Assembly (NCBI GenBank): GCA_012274445.1
Contig: JAAROD010000081.1
Coordinates: forward strand, 186,001 to 250,000
Source of the DNA: Sclerotiophoma versabilis
Lineage: Eukaryota > Ascomycota > Dothideomycetes > Pleosporales > Didymellaceae
Direction: 5' to 3'
DNA: 64,000 nt
The notes under the pieces are model-generated. The model did no database searches. It was not told the DNA's origin and worked only from the letters and a program-made list of their open reading frames with translations. The stretch's first letter is position 1; every line of letters begins with the position of its first letter. Shown in pieces: positions 1 through 11,300 of this stretch. A program made the position numbers and the translations under genes.

Positions 1-351
1 AGTGTATGCTCTATAACGCCATAGATGTTAGGTGGGTGGGTGCAACTTCTGTGTCCCTTTTGTGCGGCAGTCCAGTGCGCGATCGATGACAGTGATGGTC
101 TCGCCAATGTACATGCGATCCGTTAGAATACCATAATAGCCCCACGGTCCAGTTGGTACATGATGAAAGTCGCTCAGAAACTCCAATGCAATTATGGGTG
201 CCAACGCATTCTGAGACCTAGTGCAGAATGTCGATCCATGAAGGTGGTACAAAGCCGTAAGGAAGACCCAAGATGGCGGTCGCGACGTGTACGCGATGAC
301 CCAGCGCCATGGGACGTGCTAAGATAACGACGTCTTGTCAAACCAAGGGAT
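1..351. other. window edge, no supported gene
   Basis: Downstream flank of the membrane-protein gene that follows. A 74-codon minus-strand frame at 28-252 reads somewhat like protein (it contains HHVPTGPWGYYGIL) but has no recognised domain, no clear splice signals, and could be the inner part of a gene lying outside the window. Nothing else is visible. Confidence 0.4.
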
Positions 352-1845
352 TTACACCTGCTCAGTGAAGGCAGATTTCCTTGACTCTCCAGACGAGCGG
401 CGTTTCTTCTGCAATTTCTTTCCTGTGGACTGCCTCCTCTCGCTCCTGTCTGTCATCTCCATCTCTTCAGCGGAGGGCGGGGCAAATGTGCCTGGCTTCA
501 GCACTTGAAAGCCAGGGTTGACGCTGCGGAGGACTTGAGACTCAGGACGCTGGCTGCTCTGGTTCTGCATTGTCTGAACCTCGTACGGAACCTCATCGTA
601 TGACAGCTGGTGCTGGGGGCCGCGAACTTGATAAGTGTCGGGATAGTAGGGAGCGTTCGGGGCGTAAGACTCCTGCAGGGGGACGCCCTGGCTAATCCGG
701 TTCTGGTATTGATCCTGGGGTTGCGAGGCCGGGACATGGCTGGATGCGTAGCCTGCGGCTTCTTCTTGTGGGTCGACAATAGGAGGCAGAGGAGGAGAAG
801 GAGTCTTCTGAGGCATGAAATAGTTAACACCGTTGTGCGTGGCAACCTGGTTGTCTGCCACACTGGCCCACTCGCCGCTATTACCTGGTTTGCGAACTCG
901 TGGTGTGAGCTGTCCAGTCTCGGCAACGTGGGACATGCGGTGGCTTTGGAGGAGGTCAAGGTCGGTGCGGGGATCAATGGGACTGAGGCCAGAAGCGGGC
1001 CTCATGTACGCTGTCTCGTACGCGCGGACGTCTTGCCCGATGGCCATGTAGTCGGACTCATCGCTAGTACGGCGGCTGGACTTCTTGGAGGAGCCACTGG
1101 ATTCTCCAAACTGAGCGTTGCGGGCTGTGAAAGCGTTAGCATGTGTTTGAGAGTCCTCCACTCGGCGCCACTTACGAGAGGGGGGTCCTGAGCGTTCGAG
1201 GTTCTGCAGCGTGGTAGAGTTGCGAGCAGGGTTGGATTGGCTGTAGACAGGAGACGAAGGGCCAGGCCGGTTTTGGTAGATCTGATTGGGCGGCGATCCT
1301 GAACGGGATTCATTGGTAGGAAGCCTCTCGGCAGAGACAGCGCGGTCGAAGGAGCTTGGTGCAGCGGAACTACCACGGCTCGAGGCGTACGACATCTGAG
1401 GAAGCTCGAGGGCGGAGTTGTTGAAGCTGCGCGGCAGCCTGTTCTCGGAGATGATAGAGGCACGACTGCTGCCAACAGGTGTGTTGGAGCGCGAGATCCA
1501 TACACCATCCACTTCAATTCCACTTTCAATGGCGCGGACACCGAACGGGATGTCTTCCTTCATCTCTTCGGCGTGCACCTGCTGTACAGGCTGCGATTCA
1601 AGCATCTCCGGCGTCGCCGCCTGCTTGCCCTTGTCGACCTTGCTGTACTTGCGGATCTGGCTGCGGTCATACCAAAGTTTGAGGAGACCCAGGAAGATTG
1701 TAAGTACAATTCCGCAAGCTAGTACCTGAATGATGTCAGCAATGCTCCTTGGACGCACGTTAGCGCAGTCACTCACAAAGGTCATCTTCTGCCATAATGC
1801 CCACGAGTTGAAGAACTCGTTTCCGTCTGATTGCCCAAAACCCAT
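352..1845 (-). CDS. single-pass membrane protein of unknown function
   Basis: Two exons, 1845-1777 and 1725-352, giving 480 residues. I do not recognise a named family, but the N-terminal layout (a WALWQKMTF stretch, one hydrophobic helix with the core GIVLTIFLGLLKLWY, then basic RSQIRKYSK) is that of a small-headed membrane anchor with a long soluble tail. The helix spans about residues 22-42. The remainder is low-complexity, Ser/Pro/Gln/Arg-rich and probably disordered, ending in a basic KKLQKKRRSSGESRK cluster that could be a phosphorylation or nuclear/membrane-binding patch. The intron is exactly 51 nt and stop-free, so an unspliced reading gives a plausible but wrong 497-residue protein. 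By the positive-inside rule the tail should be cytosolic. The gene has no close partner; upstream lie 3.9 kb without a supported gene. Start chosen: first ATG, followed directly by the conserved-looking head. Confidence 0.75.
   Translation of the reverse strand: MGFGQSDGNEFFNSWALWQKMTFVSDCANVRPRSIADIIQVLACGIVLTIFLGLLKLWYDRSQIRKYSKVDKGKQAATPEMLESQPVQQVHAEEMKEDIPFGVRAIESGIEVDGVWISRSNTPVGSSRASIISENRLPRSFNNSALELPQMSYASSRGSSAAPSSFDRAVSAERLPTNESRSGSPPNQIYQNRPGPSSPVYSQSNPARNSTTLQNLERSGPPSRKWRRVEDSQTHANAFTARNAQFGESSGSSKKSSRRTSDESDYMAIGQDVRAYETAYMRPASGLSPIDPRTDLDLLQSHRMSHVAETGQLTPRVRKPGNSGEWASVADNQVATHNGVNYFMPQKTPSPPLPPIVDPQEEAAGYASSHVPASQPQDQYQNRISQGVPLQESYAPNAPYYPDTYQVRGPQHQLSYDEVPYEVQTMQNQSSQRPESQVLRSVNPGFQVLKPGTFAPPSAEEMEMTDRSERRQSTGKKLQKKRRSSGESRKSAFTEQV
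1726..1776 (-). other. in-frame 51-nt intron
   Basis: On the minus strand the segment begins GTGAGT, carries a TGCTGAC branch-like site, and ends ATTCAG. It is a multiple of three and contains no stop, so it is invisible to an open-frame search. Removing it joins the WALWQKMTF head to the hydrophobic helix and deletes 17 polar residues that would otherwise interrupt the head-helix junction. Confidence 0.75.
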
Positions 1846-4800
1846 ATTGGCGTTTATAAGAATGCGAGACTAGGTACTCAGGGTAGAAATAGCGAGTAGT
1901 CGCGCTTGTAAACAAGATTTGCAAGATTCAGGAAGGTGCAATAAGACGTTAATGCTCGGCAGTAACCACTTGTAACAAAGCACCGAACAAGGGATGATGC
2001 AAGACAATGGCAATTCCTTTGAGTAACGCGTTTCCTGTCAGCTAACTCAACGGAAGTCGGAAAGAGACAGTTGAAAAGGCGTCTTTGTGGTTGGTAATGG
2101 GATTGGATGGTCGTGGCAGGATCCGGTTTGGTCCTACAGGGACTGGTCCAAGTGATGTCCAGTGGCGGCAGGCAGCGAGTGAAAAGGATCCCGGAGAGCG
2201 AGCGTGGGAGATGGGGTGATGTTATTCAGGCCACGCTGGGTACAACGCGGGGTTTTGATGTCGACCCTTGGAAGAGCAGCGGTAGTGGAAACGAGTGTGG
2301 AACGTCCAGTTGGCGAGCGAGGGAACGGGTGTCACTAGTGAATCATACAGGTGTACAACCAGCCAGGTAGCAGCACGCAGAAACCTCGTGCACGTCTTTT
2401 GGCTTTTGGGACAGTGACTTCCAAGGATGGTTCCTGGGGTCGTCGGTGAGGGATGGGCAGGAGGTCGGTCAGGGCAAGCGCGAGAGCACGGGGAGAGGTG
2501 AGTTATATTGCGTGCTGCAGCAGCAGCAGATCCGCGCCTAACTGGGGCCCGCCGTCGGTGCGCAAGAAACGACGGAACTTTGCTGTGGAGAGTAAAGTTC
2601 TGCTATCCTTGCGCTTCCAAGGCGCGCTCCTTCGTGCCATGCCTGCATCCCGTCTGGCTTCGCGCCACCGCGAAAGCAGGGGTGGTGCTCGTGACAGGGG
2701 TGAGTGCATGCACGGGTGACGGCGACACGGCAAAACTGGCGCCCCGAAATAGAAAGTGACGATGGCGCGAGTGTTTGGAACGTCGACGAGTGGATCGGCG
2801 TGGTGGGCGTTGAGGAATACGGGCCCGAGTTACAGTGCGTGGGGCGATGGCTGGCCAGTAATGCAACGGCAGGCGAGCAATGGACAACTGAAGCTGGCCG
2901 CGCAAGAAACACGCTGTGTGACAGCGCATCCCCAGCGCGTCCACCACCGTCACCTCCAGCGCGCGCTGTCTGCTCGCGGGGGCTGAAGCAATGAAGACGT
3001 CCCGAAGAGCCCCTGGTGAGGCCCAGCCGAGGCGAACGCCTCAGCCTTGGTTGTGGACGGGGAGCGTTAGACCAGCTCACCCGCGCAGGGGTTGTCCCAA
3101 GATCCCAATCACGCTGCTCCAGTCCCCAAGCACGCAGAAAAGAATCTCCGAACCATTCACTATTCTTGGAGGTCTTCCGGACGCAGGGTGTTTCGTGACG
3201 GTGTAGATCGCCAGAGTTGGCTGGCAGCCGTCACAGAATGCTTCGTGTCCTTGGGCACCCTGGCTGTCATGCTCTCTATGTTTATTGAGCACTGCAAAAT
3301 GCGCGCAGATTCTGAATGCTACGACGACCTCTAAGATCACGCGAGTTGGTGCTATGACGCAAAGAACCTATCCGTGGTCTCTCTTAACAATCAGGCGTGC
3401 AATTTCCCACCCACTCACTACCATCTCCCCAAGCGAAAGCCCCAAGACACCTCCGCATCCACATGGTCCAATGCATGGAGAGAACCCGTTGGGCCGGTTG
3501 TTGTCTCTTGGAGAAGGTTTTGCAGCTCTTACCTAAGACTCCAGGGAGTCATGTAGACCGGGGCAGCACGGTTTGTCGCTTACGATGCTAGATGCCACCC
3601 GTGTCCCACTCCGCCATCGTGATGCGAGTTGCAAGACTTGCAAGCTTCTCCACCATGATGGAAGCCCAGCGTGACGGCCTCGCACCGCTTACGATTGGAG
3701 CGGGCCGCAATCGAGTCCTTGCTGCCAGCTCCCGGAAAGGAAGCACCGCATGGGAACCGATATTGATGCCACCACGCACAACATTTGTGTAACTGCTACA
3801 GCCCCACCACACACCGCTTCAGCTGCACTCATCCGTGAGAGGCAATGCACTGCCCATGGAATTGGCTGTTTGGGAGATTCTGGTAGTGACTGAGGTCCCG
3901 CATTTCCAATACTAGCGGCAGCTCCCAAAAATGGCATCGATTGGACAACGCATCCAGCAAAAGTCAGACTTCCGATCCGGCTAGTGGACGCCTTGCAGGA
4001 CTCTGAATCCCAGTTTGCGTCGAGCAGAATCTTCCATGCAGTCTTTCGCTTGCCAGGCGCCAGGGCTGCTCTGCCGGGCCGTAGAGACCGAGCTCTGACG
4101 ACTTGATGATTTGGATCTGGTATTGTTCTCCAGCCTCGGGTGAGCGCGCACCACGATTAGGACCCGCGTAGTAAGCAGACGATAACTGATTCTACAGGTT
4201 ATCAGTCTCGTATTCGTGGACTGAGCCGCAGACACACATGGAGCAAGCGAGGCTGTCACATGTGACTTGTGATTTGGATCTTCATATTCCAAACAGATGA
4301 CGTTCAGTCAGCTCAAACAGCGTCAACCGATGCACAGTTCGCGCCATGAGACGTCCTGCTTGCGTAGATGCTGTCTACGAATATGGCAGAAAGGGCGAGC
4401 ATATTCCGCAGGGTAGACTGTATCGCTGCGAGTAGGTATTGGAGAAGGATGTCGCCACTCAATGTTTGCCAGACAACTTTCCTGCCGCCGCTGCAGCAAA
4501 TTCAATCCTGCATTGTACCCTGCAGTTGTTCACAGCCACGGCCAGACGATCACCGGCCAGGACCAACATGCAGAAAGTAAGCAGGCTCAGGGTGTGTGTC
4601 TACCCGAGACTCGTCAGCTAGGCTGTCATATATTGATTGCTTTTGACCATGCTCATGCTGAGCAGCACACTTGTGGACCTTCATCACCGGTCGTAAGCAC
4701 GGGATGGCACAGCATCGGAGCATTCTAATCTTCCAGCTATAATGACTTTGATCTCACGGATAGTCCGAACACGTGCGCTAGCAAGGCTTCACAGCATATA

Positions 4801-5747
4801 TCGTATTCGGAAGTCAGCTTTAGATTGCACCGAGATTCTCGCGGCTTGTACATCAGATTGACGTCCATAGTAATTTGTTGTGACGGGCGCATGGTACGCA
4901 GCATGATCAGAACACCACGTGAAGTGGTGTGCCCCAAGAAAACGTTTGCGACGTGCACCTTGCTTTTCGGGTTCAATCGTACGTCTCGAGTTTGTAGTCC
5001 GATTGTCACTAATATGCAAGGGCGCCAGGGTCCAATTTCAACGTGTGTTTTGAGTTTCCCTGACAGTCGCTGCGTTGCACGTTTGCGGGTTGACAAACCC
5101 TGGGCCTGAAATGCGCACGCTGGAGACCAAACACTCAACATTGACCGATGCTTTGCGCTCAGGTGGAAGAGGGGCCTGTTGCAGACAGGTGGAAGCTGCA
5201 TGCATCTCACCAGGCCTCGAATCACCAGATCGCCAGGCCCAAGCCACCTAATGCAGGTGCGCACGAATTCGATGAAGCAGCTACAGTCTGAGGCGCCGAG
5301 CCTTGCGATAATTGATGCCAGGCCTCGACGTTGGAAGACGTTCTCTTTTTAGCATGCGGCTCGAGGCTAGCTGCTGCGACGCCTCGGTGCCATGTTGGAC
5401 GTTTGGTGCCTGTCTCCAGATCTCAAGGCGCAGGGCGTGTGCAGGCGTCCCTTGCGGTTCTCCAGACAGCGTCCATGGCTCAACCCGGATTTGTCGCTGA
5501 GGTGACTGAAATTTCTCGATACCAAACAAACACACCTGATGGTGGACAGAGAATTGCCCTCGCACCCGTTACCCCCGGAAGATGATGTTGCCGAGTCCCT
5601 TCCCAACCTGTCCAGTTATGACATCTTCGTGCCCGACCAGTCCGACCACCGATTTTGTTCACTCGATCTCATAACCACTCTTCTGATTCTGAAACACCCT
5701 GCATTCTACTCGTACCGCCTTGTTTCGTCTCCGGGTGCCTGATCGCA
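1846..5747. other. gene-poor 3.9-kb interval
   Basis: No frame here has recognisable protein character. The first ~1.2 kb is GC-rich and is presumably the promoter and leader of the minus-strand membrane-protein gene; the last few hundred bases serve the plus-strand gene starting at 5748. A minus-strand frame at 2538-3080 (180 codons) and one at 4737-5264 (175 codons) are open but compositionally random. A short perfect inverted repeat (ACACCAC, 5-nt loop, GTGGTGT) lies at 4912-4930. No tRNA or transposon signature was seen. Confidence 0.5.
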
Positions 5748-6700
5748 ATGCCTATTCGCAACCCGTTCCGTCGCGCGCCCGAAGCCCCCGAGGAGGCGCA
5801 ACGCAATGCGATCGACAACGGCTTCAAGAACACAGCCGTGTCGGGAGTGCAATCGCTGCAGACCAAGGATCCGACTGAGTACAAGCTGAGTGGTAAGACA
5901 TTCCGCGTGCTTCCGTGAAAATGTTTGTTGGGGCGAATACATGTGTTCAGGCGCTTACTGAACCATTAGAGATCAACGACAGCGGAGTGTACCTGCCCGT
6001 AAGATGCCTCCTAGAGACCTGAAGAGCCGCGGTCGCAATACGACCGCAGAAAGGGCTTCAATTGAATACCTGTGTTAACACTTGCGCCAGCCATCCCCGC
6101 AGCAGGAGAAGCCCGCCTTCTGGCATTCCAAATCAAATACTTCCACCACCTCCTCCAATCATCGAAGCCTGCTGGCCGAGACTGAGCCATTCAACATTTC
6201 GCGTGAGAGTTTCGACTCCTACAGGCGGTCGTTCGTACGTTGGCAGTGCAACGCTTGTACCCCAAATACCCCGCTTACAGGCGCAGGACATCTCCGCACG
6301 ATCACCCATCACAGACATAACCACCGAGACATACCCGCGACAGTCACTCGATGCACGGCGATCAATCGACACGAGGCGTTCTCTTGATGTACGCCGCTCA
6401 CGCGCAACGCCTCGGGCATCTATGCAACAAGGACGTCCTAGCGAAAGCACAGACCGAGTACCAGAAGAGGGGTTCGAGGACGTGGGATTGAATGACGAGC
6501 CAAAGCCAACACCAGCGAAGAAGCGTGGAATCTTCTCGCGCTTCGGCGACAACAGCAATGCGGACGGCAAGCAGGAAGAACGACCATCTTCTGGTCACCA
6601 CTTCTCGTTGACCGGACGAAAGCGCGCCGAGAGCGGCAAAGGTGAAGAGCTGAAGCCCATGGGACGGCCGTCGAGTGATCTGCCTGTCGAAACACGGTAG
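5748..6700 (+). CDS. conserved fungal hypothetical protein, four exons
   Basis: Exons 5748-5892, 5970-5998, 6091-6234 and 6281-6700 (or 6287, a second acceptor six bases on) give about 245 residues. The second exon is only 29 nt and encodes EINDSGVYLP. All introns have GT donors and AG acceptors, and the joins preserve phase (1, 0, 0). The product starts MPIRNPFRRAP, has a central FNISRESFDSYRRSFD stretch that looks like a conserved short motif, then a run of arginine-serine units (SLDARRS, SIDTRRS, SLDVRRS) and a basic KKRGIFSRFG motif near the C-terminus. There is no signal peptide, membrane segment or catalytic motif. The RRS/RRSxD repeats are good candidates for basophilic-kinase phosphorylation. 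I know the general look of this protein from ascomycete genomes but cannot assign a function. Confidence 0.7.
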
Positions 6701-8392
6701 ACACTATACGCGGGAGACGATTGAACGACAAATGAAAGGAGGGGATCACACCCTCAGGTCTCGGAATGATCGGGGTGCAACAAGGCGTTCATGATTTGGC
6801 TTGGCAGCATCGCTCACACAGCATTGGGCCGGGGCATTGGCTGCATTACAATCGCTACGTTACAACTAACAAGGGCAGTAGAGTAACGACAACATCTAAT
6901 AATGAACTCTGATCTTCAAAGTTCATCGGCTCCAGCCCACACCTGACCAGAGCCAGAGCCGGAGCCACGGTTCTCAGATCTGACACTGCAGAGCAGTTGT
7001 GCCGGTTGCCCTGATTACTATGAAAGCAGCATCACTTCTGATACTTGTGCACAATGTTTTATTAAACAGTAACAAGTCGAGCGTCTCGAGCCGTGCGAAC
7101 AAAGTGCAATGTGCGAAGTGGCGCGCGGCTGCTGGGTGGTGTCGTCATATGGCATTAGTGGCTGAGGCAGGCAATGCAGCCTATCAGCGCTAGGGTATGC
7201 GGCATGTGCGTACTACGGCTTGCCGGACGAGGTTGAGTTCCGCAACAACAATGTATGCAGTATGGAGAACCTTGTAGGGCAGATACTATTTACAAGGTAG
7301 TATTGGAATATGCGGACTACAATTTGTTGCTGAAGAGTGTGGTAGGCATATTGACCCAGATCAACAGATGTGCATACAGCTTAGAACATGCGACTGTTGC
7401 TTTGGAGAAGACAAAATTAAGTATTTAAGAAGCATCTAGAGAATGTGTGTCATGTGTTCAAAGCGTTTGGAGGGTGCCCTTATCATGTCCTGAACTAGTT
7501 ATTGTACTGGGACTCTAGTAGGGCAAGAGCGAGGAGCCCGTCTTGTCTACATTTATCTTCTTGCGTTGAAGCTGCGCACCGCGCACAAACTTTTAACGAC
7601 AATGCTGGGATCAGCAATCAAGATTCCTTTAGGATTGCCTTTCAAAACGCAGACAACGAGGATCGATGGTAATCGCTTAGAAGAGTTATGCATGATTGGA
7701 AACCAAGCAGCAGGTCAACCTGCCAGGACCAGCCAATGTACGGAACCTCAGCGACAATGCACTCGCCCGTGCTTTAGACCCAATCGTTCGCTACGTAAAG
7801 GAGCTTGGATCGCAGTCTTGGGCTATGTCGCTGCTCATCATGTAGTCGGCTATGCATACTGCCTGTACCTGCCCGTGCCGCAGGGCTGTTCAACCTTGTC
7901 AACACCTTGATTATCACCATGTGAGACGACGCACGAAGCGCCGAAGAACAACAAGCCAAACAAAATGCTTGATCATAGCAAAACACTGCTGCCTGCTGCG
8001 CTCCTGCGGCGGTCACGCCACCGCGACTTTGCCTTAGGTTTGGGCGCAGGTGAAGGGGGGCGCTTTCATGGTGAGGTTGCGCGTTTGTTTGCTGTACTTA
8101 TATGGAGCAAATGCACAAGAAAACTTTCTTCACCCTCGTGCAGAACTTCTTATCACCTTTTGGACAGCTTCACTTTCGCCTTGCGACGCGCCCCTATCAC
8201 CATACCTACACCGTCTTGCTCGGCTTGCGTCTCGCGCAGTTTCGATATCCGTGGAACGCATACCAGGAAGTCGTGCAATCTCGCTTTGGAAGCAATTGTG
8301 TAAGTTGTATTCTAGTAAACTCTGCTGATTGTAGATGAGCACGCCATGTTGACTCTGAATTGCAGTTCCCAGTTCGCAGTTCGAGCGACAAA
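6701..8392. other. intergenic; promoter and leader of the giant gene
   Basis: No supported gene over 1.7 kb. Several frames of 60-130 codons are open on both strands but none has protein-like composition or splice support. The last ~100 bases hold a likely leader intron (8300-8365). Confidence 0.5.
8300..8365 (+). other. probable leader intron of the giant gene
   Basis: GTAAGT donor at 8300 and TTGCAG acceptor at 8365 (66 nt), with CTGAT/CTGAC branch-like sites inside. Because it preserves frame, an ATG at 8102 could in principle add about 75 residues ahead of the ATG at 8393. I treat it as a 5'-UTR intron because the extension does not look like coding sequence and the family normally begins a few residues before its LPPxLPQ motif. 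Confidence 0.5.
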
Positions 8393-11300
8393 ATGGCACT
8401 CTCCGGTGGGAAATGCCCATCGGCGGAAGCGACCTCTTATCTACTAAACCATATCGTGTTGCCACCGCAGCTACCTCAAGCTGATGATTTCGACGCCCGA
8501 CACGAGCGCTGCCTGCTAGATACGACACTCAATGCGCTACGCACTCTTCAACCATTCGTCACCAGCCAACACCATGACACACTTACTAACGCCATTGTGA
8601 CCATCGAGAACCTCCAGCGAAGTCAAGACGGGTTCGGCAACATTAGTGAGACCGAGTTGTGCAAGCTTCTTGACGAGCTTGCCAGTGGCAGAACCGACGG
8701 TTCTATACCGCTCGAGATTAAGGCACAGAATGCGGGCATTTTAATCAGTTCTGATGGGCACCACATCACATTCGAGTTCTTCGAGCTTTCCCCAGACAAC
8801 AAGAGCGCCATGCTCAAAGGTCGTCTTGTGCGGATCTTCCCTGGTTTGGCGGCAAGCATTCCAATTGCAAAGATGCAAGAAAAAGGCCTGCAAAACATGT
8901 TGGCAGATACACTGGCAAAGATGAGTACTCAGGCCGCTCCTGGCTTCCAGCCTGTAGCTCACAAAGCTGGTCAAAATCACGACGAGGATCGCGACACGAC
9001 TAACCCAGGGATGGTGACTGACTATCTTCTTAACATTGTCGCTGCTCTTGGCAAAACGACTACTGTCGCCCGAATAACTAAAAACACTCGTGAAGAAGTA
9101 TTGTGGAACAACTGCAAACGACCTTGGAGACGCTCTCCCATGTGGCTACTCGTGCGAGTCACCCTTCAGCTGCTCTTCACTCGACAAGGCCCTAGCTTAT
9201 CGACCACTGATGGCCTGTACAAAGTGTTCATGGTGCAGCTTCTATCTTTAGCTCTTGCAGGTGCCCGAGCCCACTGGCAGTTGTCCGGAAGCAGCTATAT
9301 GCATGCAGTTAATGCCAAAATGCTTCGCCGTGTACGCAAGCTGGAGGCCCTGTCACAGCTTGAATGCGTCCTTCCCTCTTGGATTGATTCTATGCAGAAA
9401 TGCATGACTGAGGCTTTCACGTACATGGAAAAGAAATGGATGATCGAGGTCGAAGATACCGGAACAAACCTCATGACTACCAACCTCCAGTCCATGCAAC
9501 CTGAGAGCGCTCTTGACATGCACCTACCCGAACTCGATACTTTTCTGGCTAGTATTCACGCCAGGAAGACCGCCGACACACGCCCCAACTTCAGGCCGAG
9601 TTTTTGGTTCCCCACCTTTGCCAAGGACAATCTGCCCCAGAGGTTCACTACAGCGGACGATTATCGATACTTCCGTCTAGCGGCAGTGGAGAGTTGGGTC
9701 GAAGAACATCTCCAGTCCTGGATCGAGTCGCACCACAGCGATCAAGTAACCTGTCGGCAACTTTACGAGCTGATGAAGACCTACTACAGCAGCGCTAGTA
9801 ACGCTTATAAAGGGCTTCCATTGAGCATTTCAGTCATGTATTTGACTATTCTTGAAATATGGATCGCTTGCGACAAGTCAGCATGCGGCCTGTTCACTCT
9901 TCTACGTACGTACGACCCTGAAGTGCCGCTGGTTGAGTTGCAATGCTTGACGCTTCCCCTCCGAAGCCAAATGCAGCGCCTACTGGCAGTGGAGACATAT
10001 GTTCAGTCACGAGAGCGATCAGCTACCAACAGGACATCACCCTACCGCGATTTTGGTAATGGATCGACATTTGCTGTCCAGTACTTTAACCAGAGCTCTC
10101 AACTCCAAAACGTCCTGCAGCAAATCGAACAACGTGCATCGGAGAAGCGTGCAGAGAAATGCAAAGAGCTAGCTCGATTGAAGTTACAATATAAGAACCT
10201 CATGGATCAGTACAACGCGGCACAATGCGAGTATGTAGAGATTGTTAGAAGCCAGTATCATGGATATACCAGGACTGTCCACTCAAGACGTTGCAACCGA
10301 TGCTCTTTGAGGAAACGGGCAGATGGCCTTGAGATCAGCATCTACGAGTGGCCACTTTCTCTCAACCGATCGGTTGCTAAGGCAACTGTCTTCGAGCTGA
10401 AGGTTCCAGGACCATATAGCGCATGGCGAGACGCATCGATTTTCGTTATACGTGATGTCCTTGGTTGTAAGAGTAAGAATGTCGATAAGCCTCGGCACTC
10501 GTACACTCTGGACAGTCACTACGACCTTTCTCACATGCTGGACTCACAACACAACCCTTACTATACACGACGCATTGTGCCGTCGTCTGAGATTAAGCCT
10601 CATTCAGCAACCCATCGCAAGAACAAGAAGGCTATTCCCCACCTACAAGATGACGACGTCTGTCTTCAAAGTGGCCTGCGCTATCAGTATTTCGACACAA
10701 CGACGCTCGCGTGGACTGCAATGCAGACGCCAAATGGGGAGCTACCACGGAATTGCATGTATCAGATGCCTACTCGCTCAAAGGCCCTTGAGCGCTATCT
10801 GCAAAAGCCGCCTTCAGCGCCGGATGGAGTCCAACCGAACGAGGTGATTGCCAGCCTATCAGACTGTCCACCGCATATGTCTCTCGAAGAGTACAAGGCC
10901 TTTGGCGCTCTTCCAATGGGTCGCAACATATTTTATTCGAACATACTGACGCAGCTTGCCATCTCAACGCTGGACTTCTCCAAAATCGAGACTCAATGTC
11001 TGTTGTCGCAGACTATCACCCAGGTTGGCCTTCCCAACGCTGATGTCGAGCGTGTAAGCCACCGCATTCTCACTGACCCTACGTTTGGGTCCGCACTGAT
11101 AGCGCATCTTGACATCGCTACACAACGAGTGGAAGAGAACTGGGAGTCCTGGAGAGCGATGGCCACTTTCATACAGCTTGCTTGCCGTGTCACGAACTTG
11201 ACAAAATCCCCGCAAATTCGTCAACGATGTTTCGAGTTCCTACAAAAGGCCCGACGTATTTCGGTTACATGGCTCCACCGTCTCAGAACCAGGGCAGCTT

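Noticed and set aside
2538..3080. 180-codon minus-strand frame in the first gene-poor region
   Set aside because: GC-rich DNA with random-looking composition, frames open on both strands, no domain and no splice logic.
4912..4930. Perfect 7-bp inverted repeat around CACGTG-like sequence
   Set aside because: Too short and isolated to call a terminator, transposon end or operator; expected by chance in 64 kb.
4737..5264. 175-codon minus-strand frame
   Set aside because: No conserved-looking motif and biased only by base composition; no partner exon.
8102..8299. N-terminal extension of the giant protein through the 8300-8365 intron
   Set aside because: The frame is preserved, but the extension lacks protein character and the ATG at 8393 has a strong context close to the conserved N-terminal motif. 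Treated as leader sequence.
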